9,301 nucleotides of DNA from a bacterium. Lineage in GTDB: Bacteria > Muiribacteriota > Ozemobacteria > Ozemobacterales > Ozemobacteraceae. Position 1 is the first letter of the stretch, and each line of letters begins with the position of its first letter. The stretch covers positions 1 through 9,301 of the forward strand of contig JACPTH010000225.1 in assembly GCA_016192885.1 (NCBI GenBank), read 5' to 3'. Positions 1 through 5,522 of this stretch are shown in pieces. Made by a program: the position numbers and the translations under genes. The notes under the pieces were generated by a model. That model was not told the origin of the DNA. It did no database searches and worked only from the letters and a program-made list of their open reading frames with translations.

Positions 1-51
1 CGCCTGCCCTCTTCAGGGAAACTGAGAGAATAGCGGCAATAAACCGCATTC

Positions 52-243
52 CTATTCTTTCATTTCCGAGACAAGCTGTCCGCCCACGCTAACATTTTCA
101 GGAAGATTTTCCTTTATCAAAACAACGATGTGTTCCTTCGGAAAGTTGTAGGCCTTAACCGCGGCGTCAGTAATTTCACGGGCAAGTGTTTTTTTCTTTT
201 CAAGATCTTTGATCGCGGGTCCTTCTACGGTTACTAGCGGCAT
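52..243 (-). CDS. dmpI: DmpI-like 4-oxalocrotonate tautomerase family protein
   Basis: A 63-aa member of the small tautomerase superfamily, cytoplasmic enzymes that move protons between keto and enol forms using an N-terminal proline as base. An in-frame ATG lies three codons upstream (252), but the ATG at 243 puts Pro directly after the initiator Met and lies 9 nt from an AGAAGG site, whereas that site abuts the 252 ATG. The chain after Met removal is 62 aa, the family's usual length. The C-terminal E-N-V-x-V-G-G-x-L pattern resembles the DmpI subgroup rather than classical XylH. By my alignment the XylH catalytic residues Arg39 and Phe50 are both Val here and Arg11 is Lys, so the physiological substrate cannot be assumed to be 2-hydroxymuconate. 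It is transcribed away from the zinc-ribbon gene and no catabolic neighbours are visible. The family call is secure; the reaction is not. Confidence 0.9.
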   Translation of the reverse strand: MPLVTVEGPAIKDLEKKKTLAREITDAAVKAYNFPKEHIVVLIKENLPENVSVGGQLVSEMKE

Positions 244-252
244 TTCTTTCAT

Positions 253-258
253 CCTTCT
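253..258 (-). promoter_or_regulatory. Shine-Dalgarno AGAAGG deciding the tautomerase start
   Basis: On the minus strand AGAAGG lies 9 nt before the ATG at 243 and directly abuts the ATG at 252. The spacing favours the inner start, which is also the one that exposes the catalytic proline. Confidence 0.6.
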
Positions 259-313
259 CTATAATTTTGTCAAAAGCAAAACTGTTTTCAAGTTTATAAC
301 ATTCTAGATATAC

Positions 314-346
314 AATTACGAATTAAAAAATTACGAATTACGAATT
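314..346. repeat. Three copies of AATTACGAATT
   Basis: The 11-mer AATTACGAATT occurs at 314-324, 329-339 and 336-346. The last two overlap, giving a local period of 7. The surrounding intergenic region (244-517) is AT-rich and has no supported gene. Similar TTACGAATTACGAATT-type intergenic strings occur in many genomes as I recall them; their function is unknown to me. Confidence 0.7.
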
Positions 347-408
347 GAAAAACTCGCTTTATTGAAGAGTTTGGTAACATCGAAAAAACACTTTTCAATA
401 CGCTTTTA

Positions 409-425
409 TATAATTTCACACGTGT
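409..425 (+). promoter_or_regulatory. Possible -10 box TATAAT followed by palindrome ACACGTGT
   Basis: A perfect TATAAT hexamer lies at 409-414 and the perfect 8-nt palindrome ACACGTGT at 418-425, where transcription would start. No good -35 hexamer is found 16-18 nt upstream of the -10. It could be a promoter or operator for the gene at 518, or chance in AT-rich DNA. Confidence 0.25.
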
Positions 426-453
426 TTTCTCCCCCATTTCAAAGCAATTTGAC

Positions 454-482
454 TTGCCTTTCCTGATCGCTTGGGGCACAAT
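454..482 (+). promoter_or_regulatory. Candidate sigma70-type promoter for the zinc-ribbon gene
   Basis: TTGCCT (454-459) and CACAAT (477-482) are separated by 17 nt; each matches the consensus hexamer at 4 of 6 positions. An overlapping TTGACT lies at 449-454 but has poorer spacing. The ATG at 518 lies about 35 nt downstream. Prediction from sequence only. Confidence 0.3.
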
Positions 483-517
483 GAAACAGAGGGTTTATTG
501 AGGCTGGAAAAAAAATT

Positions 518-1153
518 ATGTCCCGAGAATTAAAATGTCCGCAATGCGGGGAAATAATTTCAGCAAATCATCGAATTTGCAGGAATTGCGGTACCCGTAA
601 GGTTAACTCAGGTGCTTTTGATGATGAGCAGAAGGCGAAAGATCTTCCCATACCCCCCGACGCAAAAAGTAAACCCATTCCCCTGAATTCCGAGCCTTCA
701 AAAGGGGAAGTTTACCAAGAACCGATCTTGCCTCCCCCAAACCTTAATAGCGTTTTCTATTTAAGGAAGCCGGTGGTTCCTGAAAAAAAGCCAGGATGGA
801 GCATTTCTGATGTTTTCGTTTGGGGGATTGTTTTGTTTTTCATTGGCGGCGTGGTCTTATATTGTTCCATACCAAACTTTTGTTATAAAAAGCGGGAACA
901 GCCACGGGAAAAGGCTTGTTACGCCTATTTGAGGGTAATATTAGGCGCAATTGAAATGTACAACATGGATAACAGCCTTATGAAGACATCTCTTGTAGAT
1001 TCAGACACCCAGACAGGCCTTCTACTGCAGGGAAATTATTTAAAACGCCCAATACCAAGAATCGAAAAAGGTTGTGCCTTTTCGAGTACAGGAGATCTTA
1101 CAACTTCAGGGTACATTTCTTGTTCCGTCCATGGCCCTGTTCATGGCCCCTAA
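518..1153 (+). CDS. Zinc-ribbon, single-membrane-helix protein with pilin-like C-terminal domain
   Basis: A 211-aa protein in three parts. Residues 7-24 form a four-cysteine zinc ribbon (C7-x2-C10 ... C21-x2-C24). Residues 30-95 are a Pro/Lys-rich linker. Residues 98-116 are one hydrophobic membrane helix. Residues 131-206 look like the globular part of a type IV pilin or GspG-like pseudopilin: a helix ending in GAIEMYNMDN, then YLKRPIP, a Cys at 186, GDLTTSGYISC and a His-Gly. There is no prepilin peptidase site, so the protein would be a membrane-anchored pilin-like domain outside with a zinc ribbon inside. The tail ends HGPVHGP, from an 8-nt direct repeat (1130-1137, 1142-1149). The ATG is preceded by a weak AGG. 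The gene converges on the long minus-strand operon and is divergent from the tautomerase gene. The domain reading is solid for the zinc ribbon and inferential for the pilin similarity. Confidence 0.8.
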   Translation: MSRELKCPQCGEIISANHRICRNCGTRKVNSGAFDDEQKAKDLPIPPDAKSKPIPLNSEPSKGEVYQEPILPPPNLNSVFYLRKPVVPEKKPGWSISDVFVWGIVLFFIGGVVLYCSIPNFCYKKREQPREKACYAYLRVILGAIEMYNMDNSLMKTSLVDSDTQTGLLLQGNYLKRPIPRIEKGCAFSSTGDLTTSGYISCSVHGPVHGP

Positions 1154-1172
1154 ATGCTTCCATGAAATTTTA

Positions 1173-1194
1173 ACGGGTTAACCCCCGTGATTTT
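1173..1194. terminator. Possible terminator between convergent genes
   Basis: ACGGG (1173-1177) pairs with CCCGT (1184-1188) across a 6-nt loop, followed on the plus strand by GATTTT. On the minus strand the stem is followed by TAAAATTT. GGGTTAACCC (1175-1184) is also a perfect 10-nt palindrome. The stem is short and lacks a long T run, so any termination would be weak. It lies in the only gap between the two converging genes. Confidence 0.3.
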
Positions 1195-2198
1195 CAAGCT
1201 TCCTTTGATAATAATCTTGTCGCCATCGTTCTAAACCCTATCCAAAGCGGAGTTAGAATAGTTTCTAAAACGATTAAACCCGCGACCAATCCCTTCCCTG
1301 AAAATTCGGGAATGTAGCGAAAAAAAGGAAGCGCGAGGATAATCGAACCCAAAATTAAAATGCCGAGCCATATCATGACCCCATAATGGAATGCCCTCAA
1401 AAGGTTGCCGCGCTGATATGCGAATAACATGAAACTTTGAATGATTGGGTCTTGTTTTGGGGGTTGAGAAAGAAGAATTAGGGGCATTGTTGGAAGGGCA
1501 AAAAAAAGGAAACTCAAGGAAATTTGCGCCCAAAGGAAAGTAAAAATCCAAAATTTCGCTTTTTCAATGAAGAAGAGAATGAAGAAACCAAGGTACAAAG
1601 GAGTAAGCTGAACAAAATTGGCTTTTAGCAAGACCATGTATCCGTCTCTCGAAAAAGGCTTTGAAGCCTCTTTTCTAACGACTTCTTCGGGATACGCTGA
1701 AATGAAAGTATTCCCCACATAATTCCAAATTACCGGAAGCATAAACGTTTGATGCGTTAAATACAAAAATAACGAAAGATAAACGCAGGGAAAATATTCA
1801 AAAAAGCTCTCGGGAAGAAAACTATGGAAGAAAAAAAGTAAAGGTACAAGTATTATTTTTAGGGAAGAAGTGATTAAGGTTGCCCCAACGATCTTTGAAG
1901 CGTTACCCTTTAATATTTTTATCGTGACTTTTAATATGTCAAGACTTCCATCAAGCGGAAAAGATTTGGAAATCTGGCCTTGGAAAGCTTCTTTGGAGGT
2001 TGTTGAACCGTCCGCTTCAAACTTCCGGAAAATTCGCTCTGCTTGGGCTCTAACTTGGGGATCCCTATCTTCGCGAAGATATTCCGCCACGCGAAACGCT
2101 CGGACATCGGCTATTTGCGCAAGTTGCGCCAGCCCGCTTAATCTCTTATCCGGGATGTCACTTTCAATATCATCAAGCAAGTCTCCGAATTCTCTCAC
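1194..2198 (-). CDS. HEAT-repeat protein with multi-pass membrane domain
   Basis: A 334-aa protein with a short soluble N-terminus and a long membrane part. Residues about 3-60 are helical and HEAT-like (LSGLAQLAQIADVRAF, then a helix after DRDPQVRAQAE), a fold that usually serves as a protein-binding surface. About six hydrophobic segments follow, near 103-124, 134-158, 193-212, 215-240, 271-293 and 302-323. The arrangement loosely recalls Yip1-type membrane domains, but I cannot assign a family. The start is GTG at 2198. An AGAAGG overlapping the cyclase stop lies 11 nt upstream, so translation is probably coupled. It is the last gene of the operon, 15 nt after the cyclase gene. A role as a membrane partner of the cyclase or the filament complex is only inferred from position. 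Confidence 0.75.
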   Translation of the reverse strand: MREFGDLLDDIESDIPDKRLSGLAQLAQIADVRAFRVAEYLREDRDPQVRAQAERIFRKFEADGSTTSKEAFQGQISKSFPLDGSLDILKVTIKILKGNASKIVGATLITSSLKIILVPLLFFFHSFLPESFFEYFPCVYLSLFLYLTHQTFMLPVIWNYVGNTFISAYPEEVVRKEASKPFSRDGYMVLLKANFVQLTPLYLGFFILFFIEKAKFWIFTFLWAQISLSFLFFALPTMPLILLSQPPKQDPIIQSFMLFAYQRGNLLRAFHYGVMIWLGILILGSIILALPFFRYIPEFSGKGLVAGLIVLETILTPLWIGFRTMATRLLSKEA

Positions 2199-2209
2199 CT
2201 TTTTTCAAT

Positions 2210-2215
2210 CCTTCT
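2210..2215 (-). promoter_or_regulatory. Shine-Dalgarno AGAAGG for the HEAT/membrane gene
   Basis: AGAAGG on the minus strand overlaps the cyclase TAG stop and lies 11 nt before the GTG start at 2198. The spacing is long but no better site is present. Confidence 0.4.
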
Positions 2216-3506
2216 AAGCCGGGCTTTTTGGAGTCGCTATTTTCCCGCGAATTGAAACTACTTTTGACTTGTTTTGCGAGTTATCGCGAGCCCCTAATAC
2301 TTCGTAAACGGTTATCTTCCCTTCGAGACCTCGAATTGAAACATTTTCCCTCGGAAGAACCTGAAAATGCCCGATTACTTGACGATACGTGTTTTCATCA
2401 ATCAGAATAGTGGTTCTTAAATCCTTATTAAGAGCCTCTAATCTTGAAGCCAGATTCACCGTGGTTCCCATAACGGTAAATTCCTGCCGTCGCTCCGACC
2501 CGATGTTTCCGGCGAGTACCGGGCCCGTGGCTATTCCTATTCGAATGGAAAATACTTCGCGTTGCTCTTGAAGCCACCTTGCCTGTAGTTTCCAAAGTTC
2601 CTGAAGCATCGCAAGCGCGGCTTGCACCGCGACTATCCCAGTGGAGGGCAAATCAACCAGTACCCCAAACCGCGCCATGACCGCATCGCCGATAAATTTG
2701 TCTATCTCTCCCTGGTGATTAAGCACCACTTCCGTCATCCGCGACAAATACTCATTGATTGAAACGACGACCTGTTCCGGAGAAAGCTTGGAACTAAAAT
2801 TCGTAAAACCCGCGATATCCGAAAACAAAATCGTCGCAATTTTTGTGCTTCCCCCAAGATTGACCGATTTTGGATTCTTAATTAGGGTTTCAACAAGTTC
2901 CGCTGAAGCATAGCGGGAAAACATTTCCTTAAGTTGCCTTTTTTCCGCTAACTCACGCTCTGAGACTTGTTTCGTGGATGTAAGTTCTTCGCGGGTTTGT
3001 AACAATACGTTGGCGTTGTTTAAGGCAATTCCCATAAAAGTTCCAAGGGATGCGAAAAGTCTCAAATCTTCGGCTTCAATCGAAGCGCGTTTATCTGAAA
3101 ACGACTCAATGTGAATGACTCCTAGGGCCTCAACCCCCGTGGTAATTGGTATGGCAAGAATCGTAGAGCGAAGAGGCTCCCTGTTTGTTAGGTTGCTGGT
3201 TTCAGGGTCGTTTAATGCTTCTTCTCTATAAATTTGCTGACGTATCTTAAATGCGTAAGTTAGCAAATGCTCTGTTGAAATTGGAATATTCAGTTTGTCC
3301 TTTATTTCATCGGGATATCCAAGCCATTTGAAAGGGAACAATTCATCTTTTTCGCGATCGTAAAGAAAAAGAATAAAATGGTCTGATGCCATTTCTTGGC
3401 TTAATATTGAAAGAATTCCCTTGAAAATTTCTTCGGGATCAAGCGTGGTGGAAAGGTTTCGAATTTTCATGAAGGTAAGGGCGAAATGCTGCTTGAGGTC
3501 CTTCAT
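2214..3506 (-). CDS. GAF domain class III adenylate/guanylate cyclase
   Basis: A 430-aa soluble signalling enzyme predicted to make a cyclic nucleotide, most likely cAMP. Residues about 20-168 form a GAF sensory domain. Residues about 170-197 are a helical, probably coiled-coil linker. Residues about 220-405 are the cyclase homology domain. Metal ligands are D230 (in FSDIAGFT) and D274 (in KFIGD). The transition-state pair is N351 and R355 (in VNLASR). The base-selecting positions are K270 and T344; Lys with Asp/Thr is the ATP-type pairing. All catalytic residues are present, so a homodimer should be active. The frame is open further upstream to a TTG at 3596, but that overlaps the previous gene; the ATG at 3506, 8 nt after the preceding stop, is preferred. 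There are no membrane segments. The GAF ligand is unknown. It lies in one operon with pilin-like genes. Confidence 0.93.
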   Translation of the reverse strand: MKDLKQHFALTFMKIRNLSTTLDPEEIFKGILSILSQEMASDHFILFLYDREKDELFPFKWLGYPDEIKDKLNIPISTEHLLTYAFKIRQQIYREEALNDPETSNLTNREPLRSTILAIPITTGVEALGVIHIESFSDKRASIEAEDLRLFASLGTFMGIALNNANVLLQTREELTSTKQVSERELAEKRQLKEMFSRYASAELVETLIKNPKSVNLGGSTKIATILFSDIAGFTNFSSKLSPEQVVVSINEYLSRMTEVVLNHQGEIDKFIGDAVMARFGVLVDLPSTGIVAVQAALAMLQELWKLQARWLQEQREVFSIRIGIATGPVLAGNIGSERRQEFTVMGTTVNLASRLEALNKDLRTTILIDENTYRQVIGHFQVLPRENVSIRGLEGKITVYEVLGARDNSQNKSKVVSIRGKIATPKSPA

Positions 3507-3514
3507 TTTTTTCT

Positions 3515-3712
3515 TTAACGCAAATAACGGGCGACGAAAAAAAGTATACCCAAAACCACGAAGAGAAGAATCGCTAGAAGGATAACTACGACCCAAGGGC
3601 CAGGGTCTGAAGGGTAACTGAATTCAACGGGATCTCCAATGACCGGAGATGTAAGGGGCATCGTGAAAATTAAGAGTAATACAATTCTTTGTACTTTTTT
3701 ATTATTTTCCAT
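3515..3712 (-). CDS. Small protein with two hydrophobic segments (signal-like N-terminus and C-terminal membrane helix)
   Basis: A 65-aa unrecognised protein. The N-terminus (MENNKKVQR, then a hydrophobic run to about residue 24) resembles a signal peptide or signal anchor. A short polar, Pro-rich stretch follows (DPVEFSYPSDPGPW). A second strongly hydrophobic helix runs from about 40 to 61 and ends in a basic ARYLR tail. After signal cleavage it would be a tiny periplasm-facing peptide held by one helix; uncleaved it would be a hairpin. The ATG at 3712 starts 1 nt after the TGA of the PilW-like gene; an in-frame TTG at 3739 would overlap that gene and weaken the signal sequence. The cyclase gene begins 8 nt downstream. 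The tight packing on both sides supports it as real. No function is assigned. Confidence 0.7.
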   Translation of the reverse strand: MENNKKVQRIVLLLIFTMPLTSPVIGDPVEFSYPSDPGPWVVVILLAILLFVVLGILFFVARYLR

Positions 3713-3713
3713 T

Positions 3714-4415
3714 TCAGTAATCCGGTGAAAGATCGGCAACGGAGTTTACATTTAATCTATACTTGTGATTTTGGGTAATTTGAAGATTTGGGTACGGAAA
3801 CCCTGGAGGGGGCGCCAGGGTCAAGGAAATTTCCAAAATTGACCCGATTATGGGATCAGGGGCCCCTCCTTGACTATCTAAGTATTCCCCGCCTCCGGTA
3901 GAAATCCTCACGGGGGTTGCGATAATTGAAAATCCGACAACGTCCTCAAGAACGATTTTGGGGGAAAAGATTTCCCCCGCCGGGGACAAGCCTGAAATAT
4001 GCTGAACTTCCATTGATACTTTTGTATCGGATAAAGACAATCGGCAGGTAAGTTCATGTTCGTTTCCGCCCGTGGGCGAAAGTCTAAATCGCTTCCAAGC
4101 CATAATTTTCCCGTTCTTCTGACCTGAAGGGAGGGAAGATAAAACCGATCTGAACTTAAGCGGAATCGGAGTCTCGATGATATTTGATAACGTCTGTTCA
4201 TGCTTGTTTGAGGCTTCCTCCAAGTTCCTCTGCAAAAGGTTTAAAAACTGTTCGATCTGCCTCGTTCGATCTTGTTTCCAGGCGGTGGCTTGGTACATTC
4301 CGGTCGTTTGTTTGTAAACGTAAAAAATCCCGGTTAGAAAAATTGAAAGAATTCCGATGGAAACAATTACTTCGACCAGAGTAAATCCGGCGGGGGTCTT
4401 TCCATCATTGTTCAC
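3714..4415 (-). CDS. PilW/GspJ-like minor pilin (prepilin-type N-terminus)
   Basis: A 233-aa prepilin. The leader MNNDGKTPAG is followed by FTLVEVIVSIGIL, giving a type IV prepilin peptidase site after Gly10 with Phe at +1 and the conserved Glu at +5. The hydrophobic helix runs to about residue 35 and the amphipathic helix continues through WKQDRTRQIEQFLNLLQRNL, as in GspJ and PilW. The rest is a beta-rich globular domain. The GTG at 4415 is chosen because a GAGG lies 6 nt upstream and it leaves a short leader; the longer TTG start at 4439 has no visible ribosome site. The gene overlaps the PilX-like gene by 11 nt. By family knowledge it would be processed, N-methylated and inserted at the filament tip with its two neighbours. 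PilW versus GspJ cannot be separated by reading alone. Confidence 0.85.
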   Translation of the reverse strand: MNNDGKTPAGFTLVEVIVSIGILSIFLTGIFYVYKQTTGMYQATAWKQDRTRQIEQFLNLLQRNLEEASNKHEQTLSNIIETPIPLKFRSVLSSLPSGQKNGKIMAWKRFRLSPTGGNEHELTCRLSLSDTKVSMEVQHISGLSPAGEIFSPKIVLEDVVGFSIIATPVRISTGGGEYLDSQGGAPDPIIGSILEISLTLAPPPGFPYPNLQITQNHKYRLNVNSVADLSPDY

Positions 4416-4929
4416 GAATAACCTCGACCAATTCTTCAATCTGTTTTTGTTGCTGGTTACATTTACCGAAGGCTCGAATTCTCAGGAAATCTTTTTTGTA
4501 GCCAAGATCTTCTTGCGCTTGTATTGAAAAATCATTAACCCCCGAGGTGTAGTTCAGTAAATTAATATCAGGTACTTGGGTTAAAATTCTCCGAATCGGG
4601 GAGGTAGCAACGGCGGGGTCAAAATCCGCCATCCAAGAATTCAAAAAAACCGTATCACTCCCGCTTTTTTTGACGTTTTCCAAACGGTAAAACTCGGTGG
4701 GCAAAACCTTAAATTTGTACAAGGCAAGTTGCATCACCCCACGAGCCAAATGAAGCGCTTTGGTCTGTTCGAGTAAAATTCCGTGGGTTCCCTTTTGGCT
4801 ACCCGTCTTAAAAAATAGTGTTGTAATGAAGATCATGAGAATCATGCACAATAAAAGAACGGATACCAGGGCAAAGCCGTTTTTGCAGTTCATTATTCTT
4901 CGCATGCGCTCAAATTCGATTGCGGACAT
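4405..4929 (-). CDS. PilX/GspK-like minor pilin lacking Glu5
   Basis: A 174-aa protein (ATG at 4929). Residues 13-18 (MNCKNG) precede FALVSVLLLCMILMIF, a prepilin-like site with Ser rather than Glu at +5. Lack of Glu5 is the known mark of GspK, the subunit that caps the pseudopilus tip, and is also seen in PilX-type N-termini. The remaining chain has KALHLARGVMQLALYKF, typical of the GspK/PilX amphipathic helix, and a small C-terminal domain. At 174 aa it is much shorter than classical GspK (about 300 aa) and nearer PilX. An inner ATG at 4893, with GAAG 5 nt upstream, would give a 6-residue leader and is a serious alternative start. It follows the PilV-like gene by 8 nt. Family is likely; the exact subtype is uncertain. 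Confidence 0.78.
   Translation of the reverse strand: MSAIEFERMRRIMNCKNGFALVSVLLLCMILMIFITTLFFKTGSQKGTHGILLEQTKALHLARGVMQLALYKFKVLPTEFYRLENVKKSGSDTVFLNSWMADFDPAVATSPIRRILTQVPDINLLNYTSGVNDFSIQAQEDLGYKKDFLRIRAFGKCNQQQKQIEELVEVIREQ
4422..4425 (-). promoter_or_regulatory. Shine-Dalgarno GAGG deciding the GTG start of the PilW-like gene
   Basis: On the minus strand GAGG lies inside the end of the PilX-like gene, 6 nt before the GTG at 4415. It supports that start over the TTG at 4439. Confidence 0.5.
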
Positions 4930-4937
4930 TTTTCATT

Positions 4938-5507
4938 TCAAAGGTTCAAATTTGCCCTGCAAGTGTTTAGTACCGTTTCGACTGTTTGGTTGTTTACAGT
5001 GTATCTTACGCGGACGTTCATTCCAAGAAAACTATCGGGGCAGCTATAACTCGCAACGTACGTTGCGATTGGAACATTGACATCGTCAAATTTATTGAAC
5101 GCATAGCTTAGCCAAAGAGAATTTGGAGAGCCCGCCGGCCCTTTAAAAAGGTGATTTACCTCGACGATTATCTTAAACGGAATGTTAACGAACGAAAACG
5201 TTCCGGTTCCTTGCGCCGGATTTCCCTCTAACCGCAAATCCGCTTGAATTCCGGGAGCCCCGGGGAGATCGAGGAGGAGGGGTACTATCACGGGGGTTGA
5301 AGCGTTATCAAGAAAATCGAATCTTGTCGCCATTAACTTGTTAATGGCGGCTTCGGCCACTTTTACCGCGGTCTCTTGCTGAATTTGTCGGCCGGTCAAT
5401 TGATATGATTGGGTAAATGTTTGAATGATAGGGAGAATCGCCAGCAAAAGAATTACCAACGATAAAAGTATTTCCAGAAGGGTGACCCCGGATTTGGTAT
5501 AAAGCAT
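4938..5507 (-). CDS. PilV/GspI-like minor pilin (prepilin-type N-terminus)
   Basis: A 189-aa prepilin with a very short leader, MLYTKSG, followed by VTLLEILLSLVILLLAILP. The cleavage site is after Gly7 and Glu is at +5. The N-terminal helix continues through QTAVKVAEAAINKLMATRF-like sequence, typical of GspI/PilV (helix ending near 'INKLMATR'). The globular part contains two cysteines (in SYSCPDS and NTCRAN) that could form a C-terminal disulfide as in many pilins. The ATG at 5507 follows the secreted-protein gene by 15 nt, with AAGG about 12 nt upstream. In type II secretion GspI nucleates the tip complex with GspJ and GspK; the next two genes encode similar partners, in the order I-K-J. PilV versus GspI naming is a judgement. 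Confidence 0.85.
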   Translation of the reverse strand: MLYTKSGVTLLEILLSLVILLLAILPIIQTFTQSYQLTGRQIQQETAVKVAEAAINKLMATRFDFLDNASTPVIVPLLLDLPGAPGIQADLRLEGNPAQGTGTFSFVNIPFKIIVEVNHLFKGPAGSPNSLWLSYAFNKFDDVNVPIATYVASYSCPDSFLGMNVRVRYTVNNQTVETVLNTCRANLNL

Positions 5508-5522
5508 AAAAATTAAGGGACC

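Noticed and set aside
9..48. Small hairpins downstream of the tautomerase stop (CTC-TCAG/CTGA-GAG with one bulged T; GCGG/CCGC)
   Set aside because: The stems are short and no T run follows in the minus-strand direction, so I do not call a terminator.
294..479. A 61-codon minus-strand open frame (GTG start)
   Set aside because: Much of its distinctive sequence (VIRNFLIRN) is a translation of the AATTACGAATT repeats, and it has no ribosome site. It lies over the likely promoter region of the gene at 518.
1870..2217. A 115-codon plus-strand open frame opposite the HEAT/membrane gene
   Set aside because: It is antisense to the HEAT region and its composition is a reverse-complement artefact of that coding sequence.
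3507..3596. A 30-residue N-terminal extension of the cyclase
   Set aside because: It starts at TTG and lies almost entirely over the small two-segment gene. The conserved GAF-like region begins well after the ATG at 3506.
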